Positions 1 through 5,778 of a stretch of 7,923 nt of DNA are shown piece by piece. The notes beneath the pieces are model-generated. The model saw only the letters and a program-made list of their open reading frames with translations, ran no database searches and was not told the DNA's origin. The position numbers were made by a program, and so were the translations under genes. Positions within the stretch are counted from its first letter, which is position 1. Each line of letters begins with the position of its first letter. Source of the stretch: an uncultured Clostridia bacterium (GTDB lineage: Bacteria > Bacillota > Clostridia > Oscillospirales > Acutalibacteraceae); the NCBI GenBank assembly GCA_946405475.1, contig CAMJHI010000095.1:1-7923 (forward strand), given 5' to 3'.

Positions 1-131
1 TGGATCTGCGCACGATGAACGAAAGAAAAGGCGAAACCGTTTCCACCATCATTCACGACTTCAACACCGACCTGGTGATCGTTTTCTACCACGTCGGCAT
101 GATCACCAACGAAACCATGTTTGAATTCTGA
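1..131 (+). CDS. C-terminal fragment of an unidentified protein
   Basis: An open frame enters from the left edge (first full codon at 3) and ends at TGA 129-131, giving the last 42 residues of a protein. The visible part contains the stretch TDLVIVFYHVGMI and ends TNETMFEF. It is preceded by a charged segment (DLRTMNERKGE). A beta-strand-like hydrophobic run near the end of a protein does not identify a family. A resemblance to the tail of exported SGNH/DHHW-type proteins crossed my mind but is not supported by any motif. The frame is believed real because its codon use matches the neighbours and a good intrinsic terminator follows about 30 nt after the stop. Function unknown. Confidence 0.6.
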   Translation, partial: DLRTMNERKGETVSTIIHDFNTDLVIVFYHVGMITNETMFEF

Positions 132-136
132 TCGGT

Positions 137-898
137 TCAGATCAGCGCGTTCAGACAGTCAGCCTCCTGCGGGAGGCTTTCTTCTTTGCCGTCGGGCATG
201 AATTCCAGCAGGCAGTAATGCCGCTGGCTGTCGCTGGCGGCGATGGTCAGATAATCGCGCCACTGATCGGCGGCGAGCGCGAGCGGCAGCTTTTCTTCGC
301 CGCGCCAGTGGAACACGTGCAGGTTCGTCAGCCACGGCAGGATCGCCCGCAGATACTGCCGGTTGGCTGACGCGCTTTTGTATTGGTTCGGCTGCCAGTA
401 AATTCTGACGTTGTCGCGGTTTACGCTTTGCAGCAAAAACAAAGCGGCGTCCCGCTCGTCGGTCAGCGTATGCGGGTGGCATTCAAAGCAAAGCCGCACG
501 CCCGCATCGGCGGCGATCTCTGCCAGAAACGCGGCTTCGCGAATGAGCGCCTGTCGTTCGCTTTCGGTCACGTCGGCGCTGCCCTTGCCGCCCGCCCAAA
601 TGCGGATCGTGTCTGTGCCGAGCAGCTCGGCGTTTTCGACCAGCTTTTGCAATTCTGCCGCCTGTTGTTCCCGTGTCGGAAGCTGACCGAGCCTGTAATA
701 GCTGCCGTAGGCGGCGACCGTCAGCCCGGCTGCGGCGGTCATTTTGCCGACCTCCCGCGCCCGCGCCGTGAAGCCGGGCGGCACATGAACGTCCGCGCCC
801 CATTCGATCGCTTTCAGCCCGTTCTGCACGGTGAGCGTGATGATCTCTTCGCACGAAAGCGCGCGGAAAGAAACCGAAACAAGACCGCTGATCAGCAT
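137..898 (-). CDS. TIM-barrel sugar phosphate isomerase/epimerase-like protein
   Basis: A 253-residue protein of the xylose isomerase-like/AP-endonuclease-2 TIM-barrel superfamily. Members are metal-dependent isomerases, 3-epimerases, dehydratases or C-glycoside lyases acting on sugars and polyols. Visible signatures are the first-strand region KAIEWGAD (E32-W33), the metal-site-like FECHPH (E139, H141, H143), WQPN (168-171), HVFHWRG (H194, H197) and the last-strand LLEFMPDG (E232). E139 and E232 are at the positions usual for metal-binding carboxylates; assigning the other ligands is inference. The length is slightly short for the family but the barrel ends look complete. There is no signal peptide, so it is cytoplasmic. 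The ATG start is fixed by AAGGAG (905-910, minus strand) 6 nt upstream, which overlaps the stop of the preceding dehydrogenase, so translation is probably coupled. It is the last gene of the rhamnosidase operon. The substrate is not determinable here. Confidence 0.85.
   Translation of the reverse strand: MLISGLVSVSFRALSCEEIITLTVQNGLKAIEWGADVHVPPGFTARAREVGKMTAAAGLTVAAYGSYYRLGQLPTREQQAAELQKLVENAELLGTDTIRIWAGGKGSADVTESERQALIREAAFLAEIAADAGVRLCFECHPHTLTDERDAALFLLQSVNRDNVRIYWQPNQYKSASANRQYLRAILPWLTNLHVFHWRGEEKLPLALAADQWRDYLTIAASDSQRHYCLLEFMPDGKEESLPQEADCLNALI
161..187 (+). terminator. Rho-independent terminator of the left plus-strand gene
   Basis: AGCCTCC (161-167) pairs perfectly with GGAGGCT (172-178) around a TGCG loop and is followed by the T-rich tail TTTCTTCTTT. 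The T-run is only on the plus-strand exit side, so it should terminate transcription of the gene ending at 131. It lies wholly inside the 3' coding end of the convergent minus-strand gene (137-898), which therefore encodes the hairpin as sense codons. Confidence 0.75.
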
Positions 899-908
899 AT
901 ATTACTCC

Positions 909-1913
909 TTACGCCATGGTGTCCAGCATGGCCTGTGTCACTTCGTAACGGGTCGGCTTGCCCTGCGCATACAGCAGGAATTCATCAAGCATGGCTTCGC
1001 CCATGCGCTGCACCTCGTTGCCTAAAGAACCGGCCAGATGCGGCGTTAAAAACACGTTGGGCAGCGTATATAAAGCGTTGCCCGCTTGGGGCGGCTCCGG
1101 TTCGGTCACGTCCAGCACGGCGGCGCGCGTCGGCTGTTCGGTGAGGGCGGCGATGAGGTCGCTTTCGTTCACCGTCCGGCCACGCCCCGTGTTGAGGAAC
1201 ACGGCGTTTGCGCCCATTTTTTCAAAGCACCTGCGGTCGATGAGCCCGGCGGTCTGCGGCTTATCCGCCAAATGATTGGAAATCACCGCGCATTGTTCAA
1301 ACAACTCTTCCGGCCGGTCGACCTTTGTCACTTCTAATTCTTTGGCGCGTTCTTCCGTCAAAAACGGGTCGAACACAAGCACGTCGAGCCGGTATTTTTT
1401 CAGAATCCGGATGACGAGCGTGCCGATCATGCCCGCGCCCAGAAGCCCGACCTTCGTGTTGTAATTGCCGGGGAACGGCCGGCCGCAGTCATGCTCCGGC
1501 CATTCACCGTTCTGCCCGTGATGCACGGTCTGAAAAAAGCCCTTGTTCGCCAGAATGATCTCCGCCACTGCGGTTTCGGCCACCGGCACGGCATTTGCGC
1601 CCCACGCCGAAAATACCTTCACGCCGTTTTGCAGAAACGGCTTCGCAAACGCCTGCACGCTGCCCGCGGCATAAAACACGGCCGTCAGCGCCGGGAAGCT
1701 GCGGCGGATCTCTTCATCGCCGAAAGCCGGCATGCCCCATGTGGAAAAGAGGAACTCCACGTTTCGCAGGGCTTCATCGGTTTCGGAAAAACGCTCGCGT
1801 TCCAGCATCGTCAGCCGCGCGAAAAGCTCACCGCGCACGTTTGGCGAATAAGCGCGGGCGATCGCGGCCTTTGACCCGAGAAACAAACCGACGGGTCTGT
1901 TGATTTCGTTCAT
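909..1913 (-). CDS. D-isomer-specific 2-hydroxyacid dehydrogenase family protein
   Basis: A 334-residue NAD(P)-dependent oxidoreductase that would interconvert a 2-hydroxyacid and the 2-oxoacid. The nucleotide-binding fold starts with VGLLGAGMIG (GxGxxG at G159, G161, G164). D182 closes the second strand (LVFDPF), an acid there usually favouring NAD over NADP. The family catalytic triad is intact: R244 in NTGRGR, E273 in DVTEPEPP and H292 in LTPHLAGS. The R-to-E spacing of 29 is the one typical of the family. The first ~125 residues form the less conserved substrate domain. The gene sits 7 nt after the rhamnosidase stop and 10 nt before the TIM-barrel gene. The ATG at 1913 has only a poor Shine-Dalgarno match upstream (GCGGGT), so it probably depends on coupling to rhamnosidase translation. 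The substrate is unknown; context suggests a sugar-derived acid. Confidence 0.88.
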   Translation of the reverse strand: MNEINRPVGLFLGSKAAIARAYSPNVRGELFARLTMLERERFSETDEALRNVEFLFSTWGMPAFGDEEIRRSFPALTAVFYAAGSVQAFAKPFLQNGVKVFSAWGANAVPVAETAVAEIILANKGFFQTVHHGQNGEWPEHDCGRPFPGNYNTKVGLLGAGMIGTLVIRILKKYRLDVLVFDPFLTEERAKELEVTKVDRPEELFEQCAVISNHLADKPQTAGLIDRRCFEKMGANAVFLNTGRGRTVNESDLIAALTEQPTRAAVLDVTEPEPPQAGNALYTLPNVFLTPHLAGSLGNEVQRMGEAMLDEFLLYAQGKPTRYEVTQAMLDTMA

Positions 1914-1920
1914 ATTTTCG

Positions 1921-4281
1921 TTACCCGCGCTTTTGGCAGCAATAGACGCCCGGCTTCAGTTCGATGAAATTCGAGCCGTGCAGGCTGCTGCCGGTGTGCT
2001 TTTCATCGGCAAAGGCCCAGCCGGCAGGCAGGCGGATGTTGCCCGTGACGCCGTCCGGCGCTTCGATTTCAAGCGTTGCGGATTTGTCGGCTTTTGCCCA
2101 TTTCACGCTGACCTTCCCGGCGGGCGCCGTGTAAAAGCCTTCGGCGTGATCGAGCGCGTCAAGGAAATCGGGCGTGACGTCGATCTGATCGGGCGACGTG
2201 CCGCGCGGATTGACGCGAATGCCGACCACTCTTTGCAAAAACCAGCTCACGATGTCGCCGAAGAAATGGTGATTGAGGGAGTTGCAGCAGTCGAGGTCCT
2301 TATCCTTCATAAAGTCCTCCGGCAGCGAGGTCAGCCCGCGCCGCACGAACATGCCGTAGGAGGGGTAATCCGTTCGCGTGATCATTTTATAGGCCAGCTC
2401 GCCCTGACCGAGCATGCTCAGCACGTGGAAGAGCACGCGCATGCCGATCATGCCGCAGTCGAAATGATCGTCGTTTTCATGGATGATATCGAGCAGCACC
2501 TCACCGGCTCTGGCGCGCTCGCTTTCGTCGAACACGCCGTAATACAGGCAGATGGCCTGCGCCGTCTGGCACCGCGGCAGGGCGGTCATAGCGCCGAAAT
2601 CAATGAGGTTGTCGCGCACAGCCTGCCGCAGCTCCTGCGCGAGACGCCGCGCGAAATCGCGGGAGAGATCGCGGCCGAGCGCGTCGAACAGATCGGCGCT
2701 CTTGTTGGCGATATACATGGCGATAACGGAGCTTGTCAGCCGCACCGGCGCGATGGGATCGCCCGCGCCCTTGCCGGGCTGCAGCCAGTCGCCCAGACCG
2801 AAATGGATCAGCCCGTCCGCCTCACGGTTCGCGGCGATATAGGCAACGTAGCGCAGCAGGGAATCGGCACATTCCGAGGCCGGGGTCAGATCGCCGCGCA
2901 GGCGGTTGATCTGCCAGCAAAGTTCGGACAGTACGTTGTCCCACGCGGGGCCGTTGCCCCACTCAAAGCCCCAGCCGCCGGTCGGCACGATGCCGGGCAG
3001 CTGCCCCTTGCCGTTCTGCGCCTTGCAGATGCTGCGCAGCCACTCGCGGTAGCTGCGTTCGGGCGTGAGCGTGAGGAGCATATGCTCGGCGGAACATGCG
3101 GCGTCGCCCGTCCAGCCGTTTTTCTCACGGTGCGGGCAATCGGTCGGGAAATACCAGAAATTGGCCAGATCGCTCACGCGCGCCATGTCGCCCAGCCGGT
3201 TCATCACGGGGTCGGAGCAAGTGAAACCGCCGCGTTCCTTCAAATCGGAATTGGCCACGAGCATGACCAGCGTGTCATCGTTGATCTGATCGGGCTCCAG
3301 CCCGTAAACCACGGCGCAGCGGTAGCCGAAATAGCAGAACGAGGGAACAAAGGTCTCGCCTTTTTCGCCCTTGCAGACGTAATAAGCGGTCTGACCGTAA
3401 CCGTCGGGATAAAACGAACCGGTGTTTTGGTAGCTCGGTCTGCCGTCGGTCGTGAGCATTTCACAGAATTGAATGAAGATCTTCTGCCCCTTTTTGCCGT
3501 CGAGCGTCAGGCGGCAGACGCCGGCGGTGTTCACGCCGAAATCGAACATCACGCCCTTTTTTCCCAGCGCGCTGAATTTGAACTGCGTATCCAGCCGCAT
3601 ATTGGAGCGGTTGAACAGGCGGTCATCCATCGTGGCTTCTTTGATCGCGACGGCTTTGATCGTTTTTTGCACCGTGATCGGGTCGGTATCGCACAGGCGG
3701 CGTTCGCCGCGCGGCGCTTCCGCCGGCAGCACGGGGCGCCAGGCGCTGTCGTCAAAGCCGGGCTCGTTCCAGCCGGGCTGCTCCAGATTCGCGTCATAAA
3801 AACAGCCGCTGCGCAGATCGTCGAACAAAATGGGAGAGGGCGCCGTTCTGAACCGCTCGCCGATATCCTCATTCGTTTCCGTGCCCGTTTCATCCACGCT
3901 TGTCAGCTCCATGGCAAAGCGGGGCGCGCCGCGAAAGTGAGCGACGTCAAAATCCCACACCCGGCCGCCGGGCGCGTTCTGCATGCCGTTGCCCAGCAGC
4001 AGCGCGATCGTGTTGCTGCCGTCTGTTCTGACGTGATCGGTGATATCGTACCGATCGAAATAAACGAGGTCGTCGGGGCTGGAAATATAGGGCGCGAGCA
4101 GCCCCTTGGTGATTTCCGTGCCGTTGACGAACAGCCGGTAAAACCCGAGCCCGGTCACGGTCACGGCATAGCGAAGCCCTGCCTGCAGATCAAGATCCGC
4201 CCGCAGATACGGCGCGTTGACGTGCTTTTCATAGGTGTTGTATGCTTCGGTTGCTTTGTAGAATTTTTTAGGAAATTTCAT
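1921..4281 (-). CDS. Alpha-L-rhamnosidase, GH78 type, cytoplasmic
   Basis: A 786-residue inverting glycosidase expected to remove terminal L-rhamnose from glycosides. The N-terminal beta-sandwich region (about 25-150) contains LFVNGTEI and is followed by a second beta domain (about 235-345). The (alpha/alpha)6 catalytic domain (about 350-690) carries the GH78 hallmark FPTDCPHREKNGWTGDA, with D381, E386 and D393. E655 in SLPEDF is the likely general base: its distance of 269 from E386 equals my recollection of E572 to E841 in the Bacillus GL1 enzyme RhaB. NHHFFGDIVSW follows, then a C-terminal beta-domain. No signal peptide is seen, so it acts on imported glycosides. The ATG at 4281 is preferred over an in-frame GTG at 4290 because that GTG lies inside the ribosome-binding site. 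First gene of a three-gene operon. The motifs around E655 differ from the commonest GH78 forms, so the exact sugar could differ. Confidence 0.9.
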   Translation of the reverse strand: MKFPKKFYKATEAYNTYEKHVNAPYLRADLDLQAGLRYAVTVTGLGFYRLFVNGTEITKGLLAPYISSPDDLVYFDRYDITDHVRTDGSNTIALLLGNGMQNAPGGRVWDFDVAHFRGAPRFAMELTSVDETGTETNEDIGERFRTAPSPILFDDLRSGCFYDANLEQPGWNEPGFDDSAWRPVLPAEAPRGERRLCDTDPITVQKTIKAVAIKEATMDDRLFNRSNMRLDTQFKFSALGKKGVMFDFGVNTAGVCRLTLDGKKGQKIFIQFCEMLTTDGRPSYQNTGSFYPDGYGQTAYYVCKGEKGETFVPSFCYFGYRCAVVYGLEPDQINDDTLVMLVANSDLKERGGFTCSDPVMNRLGDMARVSDLANFWYFPTDCPHREKNGWTGDAACSAEHMLLTLTPERSYREWLRSICKAQNGKGQLPGIVPTGGWGFEWGNGPAWDNVLSELCWQINRLRGDLTPASECADSLLRYVAYIAANREADGLIHFGLGDWLQPGKGAGDPIAPVRLTSSVIAMYIANKSADLFDALGRDLSRDFARRLAQELRQAVRDNLIDFGAMTALPRCQTAQAICLYYGVFDESERARAGEVLLDIIHENDDHFDCGMIGMRVLFHVLSMLGQGELAYKMITRTDYPSYGMFVRRGLTSLPEDFMKDKDLDCCNSLNHHFFGDIVSWFLQRVVGIRVNPRGTSPDQIDVTPDFLDALDHAEGFYTAPAGKVSVKWAKADKSATLEIEAPDGVTGNIRLPAGWAFADEKHTGSSLHGSNFIELKPGVYCCQKRG

Positions 4282-4284
4282 GTT

Positions 4285-4293
4285 GATCACCTC
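4285..4293 (-). promoter_or_regulatory. Ribosome-binding site deciding the rhamnosidase start
   Basis: On the minus strand this reads GAGGTGATC, nine bases fully complementary to the 3' end of bacterial 16S rRNA (AGGAGGTGATCC core). The GAGGTG part ends 6 nt before the ATG at 4281. An in-frame GTG (4290-4288) would add three residues but is itself part of this site, so it is very unlikely to be the initiator. Confidence 0.8.
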
Positions 4294-4299
4294 GCTGTC

Positions 4300-4328
4300 A
4301 TTTTACTAAATCCTGACGGGAATATCAA
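4300..4328 (-). promoter_or_regulatory. Candidate vegetative promoter of the rhamnosidase operon
   Basis: On the minus strand TTGATA (4328-4323) is separated by exactly 17 bp from TAAAAT (4305-4300); each hexamer matches the consensus at 5 of 6 positions. The predicted start of transcription (about 4293) would leave a leader of only about 12 nt with the ribosome-binding site at its very 5' end. That is unusual but possible. A weaker alternative on the same strand is TTGTCA (4359-4354), 17 bp, TAAACA (4336-4331), which would give a longer leader. The -10 lies within one arm of the 4296-4358 inverted repeat and the -35 within the AATATCA repeat. Confidence 0.5.
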
Positions 4329-4343
4329 CTTGTTTATGATATT
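4321..4343. repeat. AATATCA-9-TGATATT inverted repeat, candidate operator
   Basis: A perfect 7-bp dyad, AATATCA (4321-4327) and TGATATT (4337-4343), with a 9-nt spacer, is of a size typical for a dimeric regulator site. It overlaps the -35 of the candidate rhamnosidase promoter. The right half is part of a 10-bp sequence, TTTATGATAT (4333-4342), repeated exactly at 4381-4390 over the -10 region of the reductase promoter. No regulator gene is present in the window. Confidence 0.4.
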
Positions 4344-4364
4344 TCGCGTAAAATGACAAAGCAT

Positions 4365-4393
4365 TTGTATTTTCTTTCATTTTATGATATACT
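4365..4393 (+). promoter_or_regulatory. Candidate promoter of the aldo/keto reductase
   Basis: TTGTAT (4365-4370), a 17-bp spacer and TATACT (4388-4393) precede the reductase gene. The -10 matches 5 of 6 consensus bases while the -35 is weak (3 of 6). Transcription would start near 4400, leaving a short leader that contains the AGGAGG ribosome-binding site. Part of the -10 lies in the second TTTATGATAT copy (4381-4390). Confidence 0.45.
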
Positions 4394-4419
4394 GAAAACC
4401 ACGAAAAGGAGGCTGGTTT

Positions 4420-5553
4420 ATGATTTACAGAGAGTTTCAGGGGCTGCTGCTTTCCAACCTGAGTCTGGGCTGCATGCGTTTGCCGCACGGCGAAAAATAT
4501 GAGGACATCGACATATCTCAGGTCCGGCAGATGGTCGCTTACGCCATGGAGCACGGCGTGAATTATTACGACACCGCCTGGGGATATCACGACGGCCGGT
4601 CGGAAACCGTGATGGGCGAGGTGCTGTCGGATTACCCGCGCGAAAGCTTTTATCTGGCCACCAAATTCCCGGGCTATGATCTGGCGAATTTCGACAACGT
4701 CAGCGGCATTTTTGAAGAACAGCTTCGCAAATGCCGGGTCGATTATTTCGATTTTTATCTGTTCCACAACGTGTGTGAAAAAAACATCGACCAGTACCTT
4801 GACCCGCAGTACGGCGTCTATGAGTATCTGATGGAGCAAAAGCGCAGCGGGCGCATCCGTCACCTCGGCTTTTCCTGCCACGGTCAGCCGGACGTGCTCA
4901 GGCGTTTTCTGGAAGCCTACGGCAGCGACCTTGAATTCTGCCAGCTTCAGCTCAATTATCTGGATTGGACGTTCCAGAACGATATCGAAAAGGTCGACAT
5001 GCTCAAAGAATACGGCATTCCCGTCTGGGTCATGGAGCCGCTGCGCGGCGGCAAGCTGGCCGACATGGCGCCGGACTATCTGACACAACTTCAGGCGCTG
5101 CGCCCGAATGAGACCGCGGTGGGCTGGGCGTTCCGCTTTCTGCAGTCGATCCCCGAAGTGAAGGTGATCCTCTCCGGCATGTCGGACATGGAGCAGCTCA
5201 AGGAGAACATCAGCATTTTTGAAACCGACGAGCCGCTCGATCAAAACGAAATGAAAACGCTGCTCAATATCGCTGAACAGATGCTCTCTAAAAAAACGCT
5301 GCCGTGCACGGGCTGCCGCTACTGCACGGAATACTGCCCGCAGCAGCTTAACATTCCCTACCTGATCAAGCTTTACAATGAGCACAATTTCTCCGGCGGC
5401 GGGTTCCTTGCGCCGATGGCGCTGAGCAAGCTGGAAAAGGATCAATGGCCGAGCGCCTGCCTGCACTGCCGGAGCTGTGAAGCCGTCTGCCCGCAGCAGA
5501 TCGCGATTTCCGACGCCATGGCGGATTTTGCCGAAAAGATATCGCAGGGATGA
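4420..5553 (+). CDS. Aldo/keto reductase with C-terminal double [4Fe-4S] domain
   Basis: A 377-residue cytoplasmic protein. Residues 1-285 are an aldo/keto reductase barrel with the catalytic tetrad D51 and Y56 (YYDTAWGYHDG), K82 (ATKFP) and H116 (LFHN). A C-terminal ferredoxin-like extension has two clusters: C296, C299, C302, C306 and C347, C350, C353, C357, both CxxCxxCxxxCPQ. Such fusions are common in anaerobes and are often annotated simply as oxidoreductases. The iron-sulfur clusters suggest electron transfer between the barrel's substrate and a ferredoxin-like partner; this is inference and the substrate is unknown. ATG 4420 is set by AGGAGG (4407-4412) with a 7-nt spacer. It is transcribed divergently from the rhamnosidase operon, so it may act on a released sugar or aglycone, and is closed by the hairpin at 5575. 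It appears to be monocistronic. Confidence 0.92.
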   Translation: MIYREFQGLLLSNLSLGCMRLPHGEKYEDIDISQVRQMVAYAMEHGVNYYDTAWGYHDGRSETVMGEVLSDYPRESFYLATKFPGYDLANFDNVSGIFEEQLRKCRVDYFDFYLFHNVCEKNIDQYLDPQYGVYEYLMEQKRSGRIRHLGFSCHGQPDVLRRFLEAYGSDLEFCQLQLNYLDWTFQNDIEKVDMLKEYGIPVWVMEPLRGGKLADMAPDYLTQLQALRPNETAVGWAFRFLQSIPEVKVILSGMSDMEQLKENISIFETDEPLDQNEMKTLLNIAEQMLSKKTLPCTGCRYCTEYCPQQLNIPYLIKLYNEHNFSGGGFLAPMALSKLEKDQWPSACLHCRSCEAVCPQQIAISDAMADFAEKISQG

Positions 5554-5574
5554 GTGTATTGCGATGAACACTAT

Positions 5575-5620
5575 AAACCGGTAACCGTTGCTGCTGACGG
5601 CTGCCGGTTTCGTGTCTTTA
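5575..5620 (+). terminator. Probable intrinsic terminator after the reductase
   Basis: AAACCGG (5575-5581) pairs with CCGGTTT (5604-5610). Inside this, CCGT (5585-5588) pairs with ACGG (5597-5600) after a small imperfect internal region, giving a tall hairpin about 20 nt after the reductase stop. The downstream tail TTTCGTGTCTTTA is only moderately T-rich, so termination may be incomplete. On the minus strand only a short A/T stretch follows. Confidence 0.6.
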
Positions 5621-5656
5621 ATGGTTCATTTTCTTCGCGTTTGGTACTGCAAGGTT

Positions 5657-5718
5657 GAAAAATGACACATTTTTATCCGTTTACGGGTATTCGTGCAGAA
5701 AAGTTCGTGACATTTTAC
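5657..5718. repeat. Paired copies of the TGTCATTTTAC motif upstream of the condensation gene
   Basis: Minus-strand TGTCATTTTTC (5667-5657, 10 of 11 matches to the copies at 4296 and 4348) and plus-strand TGACATTTTAC (5708-5718, 10 of 11) form a diverging pair, start to start 51 bp. The second copy continues as TGACATTTTACGCG (5708-5721), matching the minus-strand copy at 4358-4345 at 13 of 14 positions. It covers the -35 and part of the spacer of the condensation gene promoter. A binding role is inferred, not shown. Confidence 0.4.
5684..5699. promoter_or_regulatory. Imperfect palindrome, possible operator
   Basis: TATCCGTTTACGGGTA is a 16-bp dyad around a central TT, with CCGT/ACGG inner arms and TA/TA outer arms; one position per arm (T5686 and G5697) does not match. 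It lies just upstream of the -35 at 5707 and between the two TGTCATTTTAC-like copies. Its size fits a regulator half-site pair, but no partner gene or second copy was found. Confidence 0.25.
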
Positions 5719-5735
5719 GCGCTTTGTGTTATAAT
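5707..5735 (+). promoter_or_regulatory. Strong vegetative promoter of the condensation/AMP-ligase operon
   Basis: GTGACA (5707-5712, 5 of 6 to the -35 consensus) is followed after exactly 17 bp by a perfect TATAAT (5730-5735). Transcription is expected to begin near 5742, giving a leader of about 37 nt that carries the AAGGAG site. This placement also argues against any start codon upstream of 5742 for the gene that follows. Confidence 0.75.
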
Positions 5736-5764
5736 AAACGCAACTTTGTGCATCAATGTGGGAA

Positions 5765-5770
5765 AAGGAG
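5765..5770 (+). promoter_or_regulatory. Ribosome-binding site deciding the condensation gene start
   Basis: AAGGAG stands 8 nt before ATG 5779. The frame is open further upstream to an ATG at 5662, but that longer version would begin upstream of the TATAAT promoter box and lacks its own site, so the 39 extra residues are rejected. Confidence 0.85.
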
Positions 5771-5778
5771 AGAAAAAC

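Larger units (their letters stand above)
4296..4358. repeat. 11-bp perfect inverted repeat, candidate operator pair
   Basis: TGTCATTTTAC at 4296-4306 has an exact reverse complement, GTAAAATGACA, at 4348-4358, with 41 bp between the arms. The left arm covers the -10 of the candidate rhamnosidase promoter and the right arm lies just upstream of the reductase promoter. Long separation and position in a divergent promoter region fit two operator half-sites or two separate binding sites better than an RNA hairpin. The motif recurs upstream of the condensation gene. The regulatory role is inference. Confidence 0.5.

Noticed and set aside
128..145. CTGATC-6-GATCAG inverted repeat between the convergent stop codons as a bidirectional terminator
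   Set aside because: The stem is only 6 bp of mixed composition and neither strand has a following T-run, so it is not convincing as a terminator.
383..1144. A 253-codon plus-strand frame across the TIM-barrel and dehydrogenase genes
   Set aside because: It spans two unrelated minus-strand genes with good motifs and ribosome-binding context; its protein has no recognisable domain.
2235..2247. Possible loss of the GH78 catalytic base, because NHHFFGDIVSW has Ser where some relatives show Glu or Asp
   Set aside because: The general base is more likely E655 in SLPEDF; its 269-residue distance from E386 equals the distance I recall between the corresponding residues of Bacillus GL1 RhaB. The enzyme is therefore not called inactive.
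1900..4356. An 818-codon open frame on the plus strand opposite the rhamnosidase
   Set aside because: It lies entirely antisense to a gene with clear GH78 motifs; its translation is a low-complexity mixture rich in His, Ala, Val and Arg with no recognisable domain, as expected from the complement of GC-biased codons.
4306..5571. A 421-codon minus-strand frame opposite the aldo/keto reductase
   Set aside because: Antisense shadow of a motif-rich gene; no domain signature, and it would cover the promoter and ribosome-binding site of the reductase.
5662..5778. A 39-residue N-terminal extension of the condensation protein from ATG 5662
   Set aside because: It would start upstream of the GTGACA-TATAAT promoter, has no ribosome-binding site, and its residues do not resemble the family; ATG 5779 has an AAGGAG site at 8 nt.
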